Shown: positions 35,272 through 44,463 of the stretch, piece by piece
Position numbering within the stretch: the first letter of the stretch is position 1
How the letters are laid out: every line of letters begins with the position of its first letter
Assembly: GCA_001804785.1 (NCBI GenBank)
Contig: MHBG01000066.1
Span: 1 to 64,000 of the forward strand
Direction of reading: 5' to 3'
DNA: 64,000 bases
DNA from: Lentisphaerae bacterium GWF2_45_14
GTDB taxonomy: Bacteria; Verrucomicrobiota; Lentisphaeria; Victivallales; GWF2-45-14
Made by a program: the position numbers and the translations under genes
Notes under the pieces: generated by a model
Told to the model about the DNA's origin: nothing
What the model saw: the letters and a program-made list of their open reading frames with translations, nothing else
The model's database searches: none

Positions 35272-37032
35272 TTATTTTTGGTTTTGCGCTTTTCTGACTT
35301 CATCCAGGTTTGCTTTTATATTCCGGTCATCGGGCGCGAGAACGGAAGCTTCGGAAAATTCCATTTCGGCCTTACTTAGGTTGCCCCTTATATAAAAAGA
35401 GACTCCTTTGTAAAAATGAAATAATGCTTTATTTTCTTTTCCATGCTCGAAATTGGCGGCAATAAGGTCGTAACAGCGGAGAGCCCTTTTTTTCTTTCCG
35501 CTCTTCAGATAACAACCGGCGGCAGTCTCAAGAAGTTTTGTATAAGGACTTGGGTTCTGGAACACAAATACGTTAATATGTGTAAATGACTCGTTGAAGA
35601 GCTTAAGGGCTTCAGTCGTATTGCCTTTCCGGTAAAGAACAGCAGCCTTTACTGCCATTGCCGTATAATAGAGGCTTTTGCCGTTGTGATCGAAGCTCTC
35701 CTTATTTTCTACAGAAAGAAGATAATCCGCGCATCTTTCGGGATCATCGTTTTTATTTTCGGCAAACATGTTTATCGCGTACAGGCACAGAAAATTCCTG
35801 TTTGGCGGGTTATTGGAGACGGTTATCTCCACAAGGTCGGAATAGCTCTTCCATGTGTAGTTGTAGAAGAATGTTATCCACGCAAGAAATAGTATCATCG
35901 CAGACATAACAAGAAGTCCCGCCTGTTGAATTTTTTTCCCATACAGGGGATTGCGAAGCGAAAGTTTTTCAGCCGTGCTGCTTAACATTAAAGCGACTCC
36001 GGCAGCCAATATCGCGGAAGGTATGTATGAATATCTGTCGGCATAGTCCCACACTCCGATCCCTATTGGGACAAAACCTATTGTCGGCAGGAGAGAGACG
36101 GAGTAGGCTATCAGAAAAGGCAGAACGGTGTATATGCAAAACTTACGGCTTCTGATCGCAACAAGAAAGATAACGGCCGCAACAAGAATATAAAAAATGG
36201 ATATTTTAAGAATGAGCGAACCGTCAAAAACAAGTTTTGGATACACGGGAGCCATCTCGTCCGGGTAGATATTTTTCAAGGCGTACCATGAAAAATTGTG
36301 AAGTATTGTCAGAAGCTTTTCAATTATAGTCACCGCGCTCGAAGGGTTGAGCTGAAGTATAGAAGTTCCTGCGGAAACAAGTAGCGAAACGGCAAAAAAA
36401 GGAAGCAACTTCAGATATTTCGAGACGGGCAGGATTGAGCGGTTTTTCCACACCTCATACATGGCAAGCGTAACAGGCATCGTTACCGCAGCAGGCTTGG
36501 AAAGGCATGCGCAGAGAAAAAGAATAAAGGCAGTCAGAGAAAACGCCTTTTTGTCTCTGAATTTTAAATAGAAGAAAGCTGACCAGAAATAAAACGCGCC
36601 GCACATAACATCACGCCTTTCCGATACCCATGCCACTGACTCAGTCCTCTGCGGATGCACGGCATAAAGCAGTGTCACGGCGAGCGAAACAGCCGAGGGC
36701 GCACCCAGCAACCTTATGCAGTTGAAGAGCCCGACACATGCGACTATATGCCATAACACGTTCTGAAAATGGTACATGAAGCCGTCAAGCCCGCCGACGC
36801 TGTAATCGAGCGCATATGAAAGATTGACCAGCGGTATGTAATTGCCGAGACTGGGCATTGTCACAAGATGAATTATGCTACCCGGCCTAAAATTGAGGTA
36901 GTCAGAGATTTCCGTAACAAAAACATTGTCGTCCCAGCCTTCCATAACTGGGAATGAAAGAGTGTTCATAAAAACGAGAAAAGTGACAGCCGCGATAACG
37001 GCATAAGGAAATGCTTTTCTCCAAAAGTTCAT
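35272..37032 (-). CDS. GT-C-type membrane protein with TPR tail (TMTC-like)
   Basis: 586 residues from the ATG at 37032; an in-frame TTG 17 codons upstream exists. About ten membrane helices in the first 400 residues, with the loop WDDNVFVTE and LYAVHPQRTESVAWVSERRDV, the latter the recurring motif of TMTC-like and bacterial O-glycosyltransferase-like membrane proteins. The C-terminal 180 residues hold TPR repeats (GNTTEALKLFNESF, GNLSKAEMEFSEASVLAPDD). Possibly a polyprenyl-phosphate-sugar-dependent glycosyltransferase; unproven. Convergent with pyrF, 11 bp apart. Confidence 0.75.
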   Translation of the reverse strand: MNFWRKAFPYAVIAAVTFLVFMNTLSFPVMEGWDDNVFVTEISDYLNFRPGSIIHLVTMPSLGNYIPLVNLSYALDYSVGGLDGFMYHFQNVLWHIVACVGLFNCIRLLGAPSAVSLAVTLLYAVHPQRTESVAWVSERRDVMCGAFYFWSAFFYLKFRDKKAFSLTAFILFLCACLSKPAAVTMPVTLAMYEVWKNRSILPVSKYLKLLPFFAVSLLVSAGTSILQLNPSSAVTIIEKLLTILHNFSWYALKNIYPDEMAPVYPKLVFDGSLILKISIFYILVAAVIFLVAIRSRKFCIYTVLPFLIAYSVSLLPTIGFVPIGIGVWDYADRYSYIPSAILAAGVALMLSSTAEKLSLRNPLYGKKIQQAGLLVMSAMILFLAWITFFYNYTWKSYSDLVEITVSNNPPNRNFLCLYAINMFAENKNDDPERCADYLLSVENKESFDHNGKSLYYTAMAVKAAVLYRKGNTTEALKLFNESFTHINVFVFQNPSPYTKLLETAAGCYLKSGKKKRALRCYDLIAANFEHGKENKALFHFYKGVSFYIRGNLSKAEMEFSEASVLAPDDRNIKANLDEVRKAQNQK

Positions 37033-37143
37033 TATTTTCACAATCCATTTTTCTAAATCTAATGGCAATCGGGTTTTATTCAATCCGGCGGTATTGCAAA
37101 AGTACGCGATGGCCGTTAAATTAAACTGAATGGAGGAGTTTTA

Positions 37144-37617
37144 ATGGATTCTTCGGATGATTTCAGGAAGGTTCTGGAGAAGGCGTTCAGGCTCCTCGGG
37201 TCTCGCACGTCCAGCCGGGCCATTCTTGCGAGAAAGCTCAAGGACAGAGGATTTGAGGGCAAACTCATAGCACAGGCGCTTGACGAATGCGAACGCCTGA
37301 ACGTGTTGAACGACAAGGCATTCGCGGAAGACTACATCCAATCGTTACACGCCAGGGGGTACGGACTGAGAAGAATAAAAAATACACTCGCCCAAAAAGG
37401 AATAAAAAAAGAACTCATCGACGAACTACTCTTATCCGACACTCCCGACGAGAAGAATGAGGAAAGGGAAAGAGCAAAGAAAGTATTTGACGCAAAACTC
37501 AGATTGCTGCATAAAGAAGACGATTTGCGAAAGAGACGCGATAAGCTCTTCCGTTATATGGCATCTAGGGGGTTTTCCGCGGACATCATATACGAGCTGC
37601 TGCGTCCTTTAAAATAA
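37144..37617 (+). CDS. recX: Regulatory protein RecX
   Basis: Helical protein of 157 residues that modulates RecA filaments. The three-helix repeats are seen in RTSSRAILARKLKDRGF, LNDKAFAEDYIQSLHARGYGLRRIKNTLAQKGI and RKRRDKLFRYMASRGFSADIIYELL. A GGAGGAG site precedes the ATG. recA is not adjacent in this window. Confidence 0.85.
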   Translation: MDSSDDFRKVLEKAFRLLGSRTSSRAILARKLKDRGFEGKLIAQALDECERLNVLNDKAFAEDYIQSLHARGYGLRRIKNTLAQKGIKKELIDELLLSDTPDEKNEERERAKKVFDAKLRLLHKEDDLRKRRDKLFRYMASRGFSADIIYELLRPLK

Positions 37618-37627
37618 ACCCGTGATA

Positions 37628-37656
37628 TTGACTTATTTTAGAGGAAGTGTTATACT
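37628..37656 (+). promoter_or_regulatory. Promoter of the SSS transporter
   Basis: TTGACT (37628-37633), 17-bp spacer, TATACT (37651-37656), then AAGGAG six bases before the ATG at 37702. Near-consensus, between recX and the transporter. Confidence 0.65.
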
Positions 37657-37701
37657 ACGATTCTCGTTATTCGTCTGAACCAAGCTAACAAAGGAGAAGT
37701 G

Positions 37702-40023
37702 ATGCATTGGATTGACTGGGTGATAATGATTGTTCCTATTCTCGTAGTATGTTTAATTGGATTGCGCACCCAGAGATACGTAAAAGATGTGTCAGACTTT
37801 CTCACAGCGGGCAGAGTAGCGGGCCGATATGTTATCGCAGTAGCGGGGGGCGAAGCGGCAATGGGGCTGATAAGTCTTGTGGCCATATTCGAAATGTACT
37901 ACAACAGCGGGTTTGCTTTCAGCTTCTGGAGCGCGGTAAATACACCGATAGGACTTGTCCTTGGATTAACGGGATACTGTGTTTACCGATTCAGGGAAAC
38001 ACGTTCGATGACAATGGGCCAATTTTTTGAGATACGTTACAGCAAGTCGTTCCGTATATTCGCCGCGGTGCTTCAGTCCGCGTCCGGAGTAATAAATTAC
38101 GCTATCTTTCCGGCGGTCGGCGCAAGATGCATCATCTATTACTGCGGCATGCCTATCTCCGTAAATATCTTCGGGATGCAATTCCCGACGTTCGCGCTTG
38201 TAATGATGGCGTTTTTAAGCATAGCGATACTCATCGTAACAATCGGCGGACAGGTTACCATCATGGTGACCGACTGTATACAAGGAATACTAAGTTACCC
38301 CATGTATGCTATTATCGTAGGATATATAATATACCGATTTTCATGGTTCAACGAAATGGCTCCCACGCTTCTCAACCGTCCTCCCGGGCAGAGCATGCTC
38401 AATCCTTTCGATATTGAAAATCTCAGGACCTTCAATCTTTTCTATGTCGCGGTTGGCATCATATCGTCATTTCTAAACCGCATGTCATGGTGCGGCGCAC
38501 AAGGATACAGTACAGCCGCAGCTACGCCTCATGAGCAGAAAATGGGGGGGGTATTGGGAACCTGGCGAAGCGGTTTTTCCATTATGATGTATGTTCTGCT
38601 GGCTATTGCCGGCTTTACCTTTCTGAATCATGTCAATTATTCAAAACAGGCCGTGGTCGTCCATAAAGAACTAACAATGAAGACAGTCAGGGACGTGGCC
38701 TCCGGAGAAAAATTCGCGGTTGTCCGTGCGGAAATAGGAGACTATATAAAGACAGGAGTCGTAAGCCCGGAACTGGAGAAGCGTCTTGAGTCAGTCGGGG
38801 TTGTTGGACTCACTAAAAAAGAAACCGATGGGAAAATAAAAGCCCTTTCGATAAAGGCAGTGGCGATGGGGGCCATCAAGTCGGAAGATAAAGGAAAAGC
38901 ACAGACATTCGGGACAATTTATGGGCAGATGCTTGTGCCAATTGCCATCCGTCAAATACTTCCAGTCGGAATAACGGGAATATTTTGCGCAATCATGATA
39001 TTCCTTCTTGTAAGTACGGACACCACCTACATGCACTCATGGGGGGGAATCATAGTACAGGACGTTATCCTGCCTTTCCGTAAAAAGCCTTTTACTCCGA
39101 GACAACAGCTCACACTCCTCAGACTGGTAATCGCAGGTGTCGCCGTATTCGCGTTTTGCTTCTCGTTCTTCTTTGGACAGGTTGATTACATAATAATGTT
39201 CTTCGCTATAACAGGCGCGATATGGCTGGGAGGGGCGGGACCATGCATAGTTTTCGGACTCTACTGGAAGCGCGGCACGACTTGGGGCGCTTACGCAGCG
39301 CTCCTCAGCGGCTCAATTCTGGCAGTAGGCGGATTTATAAGCCAGTCCTTATGGGTGAAACATATTTATCCGTGGCTGGCAGAAGTGCAGATGCTGGACT
39401 CTGTAAAGTGGCTAATTGAGGGAGTGTCAGCGCCGTTCAATCCATATATAGTCTGGAGGGTTACGCCGGACAAGTTCCCAATCAACTCTCAGGAAATATA
39501 TTTCATAGCGATGATCATCTCGGTAACTCTTTACGTCACTATTTCGCTTCTCACCTCAAAAGAAGCCTTTAATATGGAAAGGATGCTTCACCGCGGAAAA
39601 TATCACAAGGAAGGGCACAAGTTTGAAAAAGTATCTCTTACTTTTCGTTCGATACTTCCGAAACTCCTGGGTATTGACCCGCAGTATACAAAAGGCGACA
39701 GGATACTAGCGTGGTCTGTATTCTTTTACTCGCTGGTATATCACTTCGGGGCGTTTCTTACGATTGTAATATGGAACCTGATAAGCCCGTGGCCGAATCA
39801 CTGGTGGGCAAACTGGTTTTTGTGGAACAGTGTCATACTCGTCGGTATGGTCGGGGCCATCACCACGGTGTGGTTTACAATCGGGGGATCCGTTGACCTC
39901 TACAAATTGTTCAAGCGCCTTGATGAAAAAGTGGCCAATATCCATGACGACGGAAGAGTTATCGGACACGTCTCGTCCGAAGATATTGAACCACCAGAGG
40001 GCACGGATGGGCTTATTCATTAG
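37702..40023 (+). CDS. Sodium:solute symporter family (SSS) transporter
   Basis: 773-residue membrane protein with about 14 helices. SSS features: TAGRVAGRYVIAVAGGEAAMGLISLV, GVLGTWRSGFSIMMY and a late LLVSTDTTYMHSWGG. An inserted soluble stretch of about 90 residues (TVRDVASGEKFAVV to KSEDKGKAQ, about 325-410) lies between helices and is unlike typical SSS members. The substrate is unknown. A stronger ATG at 37702 (AAGGAG) is preferred over the GTG three bases before. Convergent with the LctP permease. Confidence 0.85.
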   Translation: MHWIDWVIMIVPILVVCLIGLRTQRYVKDVSDFLTAGRVAGRYVIAVAGGEAAMGLISLVAIFEMYYNSGFAFSFWSAVNTPIGLVLGLTGYCVYRFRETRSMTMGQFFEIRYSKSFRIFAAVLQSASGVINYAIFPAVGARCIIYYCGMPISVNIFGMQFPTFALVMMAFLSIAILIVTIGGQVTIMVTDCIQGILSYPMYAIIVGYIIYRFSWFNEMAPTLLNRPPGQSMLNPFDIENLRTFNLFYVAVGIISSFLNRMSWCGAQGYSTAAATPHEQKMGGVLGTWRSGFSIMMYVLLAIAGFTFLNHVNYSKQAVVVHKELTMKTVRDVASGEKFAVVRAEIGDYIKTGVVSPELEKRLESVGVVGLTKKETDGKIKALSIKAVAMGAIKSEDKGKAQTFGTIYGQMLVPIAIRQILPVGITGIFCAIMIFLLVSTDTTYMHSWGGIIVQDVILPFRKKPFTPRQQLTLLRLVIAGVAVFAFCFSFFFGQVDYIIMFFAITGAIWLGGAGPCIVFGLYWKRGTTWGAYAALLSGSILAVGGFISQSLWVKHIYPWLAEVQMLDSVKWLIEGVSAPFNPYIVWRVTPDKFPINSQEIYFIAMIISVTLYVTISLLTSKEAFNMERMLHRGKYHKEGHKFEKVSLTFRSILPKLLGIDPQYTKGDRILAWSVFFYSLVYHFGAFLTIVIWNLISPWPNHWWANWFLWNSVILVGMVGAITTVWFTIGGSVDLYKLFKRLDEKVANIHDDGRVIGHVSSEDIEPPEGTDGLIH

Positions 40024-40029
40024 ACCTAG

Positions 40030-41619
40030 TCAGAGCAGAAAATATCCAACGGCGGCGGCGATAAGTCCATATATGAACATCGGAATAAATGTTCTCTTCA
40101 TCATAAAGCCTTCCTTGGCAGTGATTCCGAGAATTGAGCATACAGCTACGATGTTGTTGACACATACCATGTTACCCATGGCGCCGCCCGCTGACTGGAG
40201 TGCCAATATTGTTGAAACATCCAGTCTCAACTCTTGAGCTATTGAGTATTGTATGGGGCCGAAAGTAAGATTTGATACGGTATTGGAGCCCGCAAAGAAT
40301 GCGCCGAGCGCGCCAAGATATGAAGAAAAGAAAACCCACTTTTCGCCGACAAGACTAGACAGCGCCTTCCCTATGATGACGGAAGACGAATGCTCGCCGC
40401 CCCCCATCAGAAGCTCAACCATTGCCAGCGCACCCATCAACGCGACTGCCGGATAGAGCATTCTTTCATAAGAGCTGTTCCATATTCTCAGAACCGTTTT
40501 GCAATCCAGTTTAAAAATAATGATGCTCAATGCTGACAATGCAAAAAATGGAATAAATGCGGGGATGTAAAGAAGTTTGATGGTCCATGACGAAGCTGTC
40601 ACGAATATATTCTCCAGGGAAACGGCCAGCGAACGGCTGACAGAAAAAGTACCAAGACTTCCCAACTGGACCTGCCAGCACGGAGAAAGATCGTTCAGGA
40701 GTCCCTTTATCCCAAGCTCCTTTATGCGCGTCAAGGCCAAGAATAGAATGCTTCCCCATATTGGAAACATTGCCGCAGCAGCCGTTTTCCAGCCGACAGG
40801 AATCGCTCCTGACGACTCAGTCTTTTCGAGACCAATCCCTGCCCTCGCCGCCATTATAGAGACAACAAGACCAATCGCTCCACCTGCAATCGTCGGAAAT
40901 TCATATGAGAAAAACGAGATGAGAAGATATGGAAGAACGCAGCTTAATATCGATATATAGATGAAAACTATATTGGCTTTTATTTCCCGCCAGGAAACCG
41001 CGAACGTCAAGGCAATAACTGGAATGACAAGCGATGCCGCAGTGTGAATAAGAGCCGTCTTCCAGGCAACCTGGCACATCTCCATTTGTGTGAGCCCAAG
41101 CGTGCCAAGCCCGAACCATGTGGGAGTCCCGACAGCACCGAAAGACACGGGCACACTGTTCATTATCAAACATACTATTGCCGCCTTGACCGGATTGAAG
41201 CCCAGGCCGACAAGAAGTGGAGCCGCCAACGCCGCGGGCGTGCCGAATCCGCTTGCGCCTTCTATGAGGAACGCAAAAGCCCAGCCAATCACCATGAGCT
41301 GGGCCGTTTTATTCGGACTTATATGGTTCAGCAGGTTTCGCACGACATCCATTCTCCCCGACAATTCCATCATTTTGAATAGAAAGACCGCTGAAAATAT
41401 TATAAGTATGGGTGTCCATGCTGTGAGCATGCCATCAAGAAGCATAGCATTCACCGAATTGGGATCGGCCCTGAAATATATAAGTTTAACGGCATACATC
41501 ATCACGGCCGCAAGCGGGAGCGCCTTGCAGGCAGGCATCCCCGCTTTCTTTGTCATAAGGTATATGAGGGCGGCTATCGGAACAACACAGATAAATGCGT
41601 CCAGGTAGAGTTTATTCAT
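40030..41619 (-). CDS. L-lactate permease family (LctP) transporter
   Basis: 529-residue inner-membrane transporter with about 13 helices. FLIEGASGFGTPAALAAPLLV, VGTPTWFG, AGSNTVSNLTFGPIQYSIA and ALQSAGGAMGNMVCVNNIVA are strong LctP signatures. Substrate is probably lactate or glycolate by family, not shown. Lies head-to-head in opposite direction, tail-to-tail with the SSS transporter (6 bp gap); no lactate dehydrogenase gene is nearby. Confidence 0.87.
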   Translation of the reverse strand: MNKLYLDAFICVVPIAALIYLMTKKAGMPACKALPLAAVMMYAVKLIYFRADPNSVNAMLLDGMLTAWTPILIIFSAVFLFKMMELSGRMDVVRNLLNHISPNKTAQLMVIGWAFAFLIEGASGFGTPAALAAPLLVGLGFNPVKAAIVCLIMNSVPVSFGAVGTPTWFGLGTLGLTQMEMCQVAWKTALIHTAASLVIPVIALTFAVSWREIKANIVFIYISILSCVLPYLLISFFSYEFPTIAGGAIGLVVSIMAARAGIGLEKTESSGAIPVGWKTAAAAMFPIWGSILFLALTRIKELGIKGLLNDLSPCWQVQLGSLGTFSVSRSLAVSLENIFVTASSWTIKLLYIPAFIPFFALSALSIIIFKLDCKTVLRIWNSSYERMLYPAVALMGALAMVELLMGGGEHSSSVIIGKALSSLVGEKWVFFSSYLGALGAFFAGSNTVSNLTFGPIQYSIAQELRLDVSTILALQSAGGAMGNMVCVNNIVAVCSILGITAKEGFMMKRTFIPMFIYGLIAAAVGYFLL

Positions 41620-41703
41620 TTTACAAGACCTTGTATTTAAAAAGAGAATTCAAATATAGGGGGCTTTTTACATTTTTCCACAGATATAAAATGCCTTCTA
41701 TAT

Positions 41704-41732
41704 TTGATAAAAACGCACTTATAGCTTAGATT
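41704..41732 (+). promoter_or_regulatory. Promoter of the kinase-FGE fusion
   Basis: TTGATA (41704-41709), 17-bp spacer, TAGATT (41727-41732). It shares the TAGATT -10 with the promoter at 22646-22674. The ATG at 41801 has its own AAAGGA site. Confidence 0.5.
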
Positions 41733-41800
41733 GTGCGGTGCGTCTTCTGATTGGGCATACATGCATATATGATGATTTTTTCTTGAAAACAAAGGAATAC

Positions 41801-44389
41801 ATGAGCGAATCTTCCGAAAACATAAGCCCCTCAGAAAAAACCGTTCTCATCACCGATGGCTATATTTCGGCATCCGACGGACATCTTACCCTTGAGGAAC
41901 TTGACTCCGTATTGAAAAATATCGCCGCCGGTTCAATGGAAAAATTCTCAAAGCTCAAAACGATAGGTTCCGGCGGAACAGCTACCATAATAAGTGCCTA
42001 TGAGACGGCGCTCGGACGTGAAGTAGCAATAAAAGTACTGCGGACGGAATACAGAAAAAATTCCAAATACCTGGAACGCTTCATAAGAGAAGCCAGGGCT
42101 ACCGCGCAGATCGAACATCCGAATATCGTTCCCATACACGAGATAGGAGTACTCGACAGTGCCGGAATTTTTTTTACAATGAAAAGGGTTAATGGCGAGA
42201 CACTTAAAGATATCATCGAAAAAATATATCTGGGCAATCAGAGATATATAGGCGAATACCCGCAGAGGCGCCTTCTTGAAATATTTTCCTCGGCATGCCA
42301 GGGAGTAGCCTTCGCACACAGCAGGGGAATTATACATAGAGATCTTAAACCCGAAAATATAATGGTCGGCGATTACGGGGAGGTTCTCGTCCTCGACTGG
42401 GGACTGGTAAAGCATATCAAGGAAATTGAAAGCGAAAGCGGTACCCAAAATCCCGAAAATATTCAGCTTGATTTGAAAAAGGACGGGACGAAAACCGTGG
42501 ATGGAGCAATAAGCGGCACTCCGCTTTTCATGTCGCCGGAACAAGCAATCGGCGATACCAAGTCAATAGACCAGAAAACCGATATTTACAGTCTCGGCAC
42601 CATACTCTATTCGATACTGACACTCTGCGGCGCGCCTTTCGACGATACACTTGACCCTGCGGAAATTCTGAACCGGGTAGAAAAAGGCGACTTTGTACGC
42701 CCGAAAAAAAGAGCTCCCAAAGTAAAAATCAGCAGAGAACTTGAAGCCATCTGCCTGAAAGCAATGTCCACCTCCAAGCATGACAGATACCCCGACGTCA
42801 AGTCCATGATTGCCGACATACGCAACTACCAGTACGGCTTCACCGTATCGGCATGCGCGACCCCACAATGGGCCAAATTCTGGAAACTCATGTTGCGCCA
42901 TCCGGTAATATCGTCAGTTGTCGCAGTCGCAGTCATACTCAGTCTCGGCTACAGCGGGGCAAACCTGATTTTCATGCACGCCCGCTTTACCACAGCAAGG
43001 GATGCGGCAATGAAATACATAGAAAGCGGCAACAGCGCGTACAAGAAATCCCTGTACATGCACAAAGAGCTTGACGCAATGGAAAACGAGCGAATAGTAA
43101 GTACTAGAACAACGCAGGAAAAGGCGCTTGAAGAAAAACTCCATGACCAGGAAGCGGAAATGGAAAATAACTACAGCACCGCACTCATGCTCTACTTCAG
43201 CGTGCCGCCATCCTATGAAAAAAATGAAAGCGTCGAGAACGGATTCAAATGTATAATGAAAAATCGGATAGATTACAGTCTCATGACTGGCAACTATCTG
43301 CAAGCTCGAAAGTGGCTCAATCTCTTAAAAATATGGTTCGGAAAAAGATACCAGGACATCAAGGACCAGAAACTCCTTAATGAACTCAGCACAGTCGAAA
43401 AAATGATTATGGGCGAGACAACCCTCGTAATAAAAACAATTCCTTACAGCGCAGAGCTTGGACTCTACAGGCTCAAGGAGGACCCTCAATCACTCCTCCG
43501 TCCAGTATTTGAGAACAAACTAGGCAAGAGCCCCTTAACCGGGCTTAGGATGATATATGGTTCTTACCTGATAAAAGTCACCTGCGCCGGAATCCCCGAA
43601 TTCATATATCCCGTATTCATCCGGAGAGGCATTAAATCACAGGTTATTGAAATAGAAATCCCGCAGAAAACACCGGCTGGGACCGTATATGTACCCGCAG
43701 GCGACTTCCTCTCCGGCGGAGTCAATTCCAGAGGAGTGAGGCTCCGCTCCATATATTTGCCGGGTTTTTTTATAAAGAAAAACGAAGTCACATTCTCCGA
43801 GTATCTGGAATTCTGGAAATCCATAAAATCCCCAGCCGATAAATTAAATTTTTCAGGCAAAATAAGACTCGACGAAAATGACCGCTGCTTCCTCGACGCA
43901 TGGGACAACAACGGTAATCTTATGTACAATCTAAAACTCGACCGTCCAGTAACAGGAATAACCCTTGATGCCGCAAAAGCTTATTGCAGATGGCTTTCCG
44001 CTAAAACAGACCTAGACATAAGACTGCCCTCAGCCGAAGAATGGGAAAAGGCGGCGAGAGGCGTTGACGGCAGAGAATACGTATGGGGCAACTACTACCG
44101 CGACAATCTGGCTTACACAATTGAAAATGAGGGGGCAAGAAAAAAATATGGGCTCTGGGCTCCGCCCGGCTCTTTCCCCGAAGATGTCTCCATATATGGA
44201 GTCAACGACATGGAAGGGAACGTAAGGGAGTTTACTACGACCAGATTCCTCGACAGCCCCTATTTCTTCCAGATTAAAGGCGCAAGCTCATCCACGACAA
44301 AGCGTTTCCTTTTCTGCGCATACTCCAGCGATACCGCCGTAGTCCCCACCGACATAGGTTTCCGCTACGTAATACCTTATAAAAAATAA
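41801..44389 (+). CDS. Transmembrane Ser/Thr kinase fused to a formylglycine-generating-enzyme-like domain
   Basis: 862 residues from the ATG at 41801 (AAAGGA before it); an in-frame GTG 21 codons upstream is unlikely. Kinase domain about 50-340: GSGGTA loop, catalytic Lys78, HRDLKPEN (179-186), SGTPLFMSPEQA. The metal-binding DFG is DWG (199-201), seen in a PVC kinase subgroup. One membrane helix (about 369-392), then a coiled and TPR-like region, and an FGE/sulfatase-modifying-factor fold from about 626: PAGDFLSGG, RLPSAEEWEKAARG, YGVNDMEGNVREF, DIGFRYV. The C-terminal fold faces outside and probably binds rather than makes formylglycine. Adjacent to bioA, function not linked. Confidence 0.85.
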   Translation: MSESSENISPSEKTVLITDGYISASDGHLTLEELDSVLKNIAAGSMEKFSKLKTIGSGGTATIISAYETALGREVAIKVLRTEYRKNSKYLERFIREARATAQIEHPNIVPIHEIGVLDSAGIFFTMKRVNGETLKDIIEKIYLGNQRYIGEYPQRRLLEIFSSACQGVAFAHSRGIIHRDLKPENIMVGDYGEVLVLDWGLVKHIKEIESESGTQNPENIQLDLKKDGTKTVDGAISGTPLFMSPEQAIGDTKSIDQKTDIYSLGTILYSILTLCGAPFDDTLDPAEILNRVEKGDFVRPKKRAPKVKISRELEAICLKAMSTSKHDRYPDVKSMIADIRNYQYGFTVSACATPQWAKFWKLMLRHPVISSVVAVAVILSLGYSGANLIFMHARFTTARDAAMKYIESGNSAYKKSLYMHKELDAMENERIVSTRTTQEKALEEKLHDQEAEMENNYSTALMLYFSVPPSYEKNESVENGFKCIMKNRIDYSLMTGNYLQARKWLNLLKIWFGKRYQDIKDQKLLNELSTVEKMIMGETTLVIKTIPYSAELGLYRLKEDPQSLLRPVFENKLGKSPLTGLRMIYGSYLIKVTCAGIPEFIYPVFIRRGIKSQVIEIEIPQKTPAGTVYVPAGDFLSGGVNSRGVRLRSIYLPGFFIKKNEVTFSEYLEFWKSIKSPADKLNFSGKIRLDENDRCFLDAWDNNGNLMYNLKLDRPVTGITLDAAKAYCRWLSAKTDLDIRLPSAEEWEKAARGVDGREYVWGNYYRDNLAYTIENEGARKKYGLWAPPGSFPEDVSIYGVNDMEGNVREFTTTRFLDSPYFFQIKGASSSTTKRFLFCAYSSDTAVVPTDIGFRYVIPYKK

Positions 44390-44463
44390 GCCAATAGTTT
44401 GTAAATTCGCGACGATACTGGCAATTTATCTTTTTATTTGATTTATAATGGGACAATATCATC

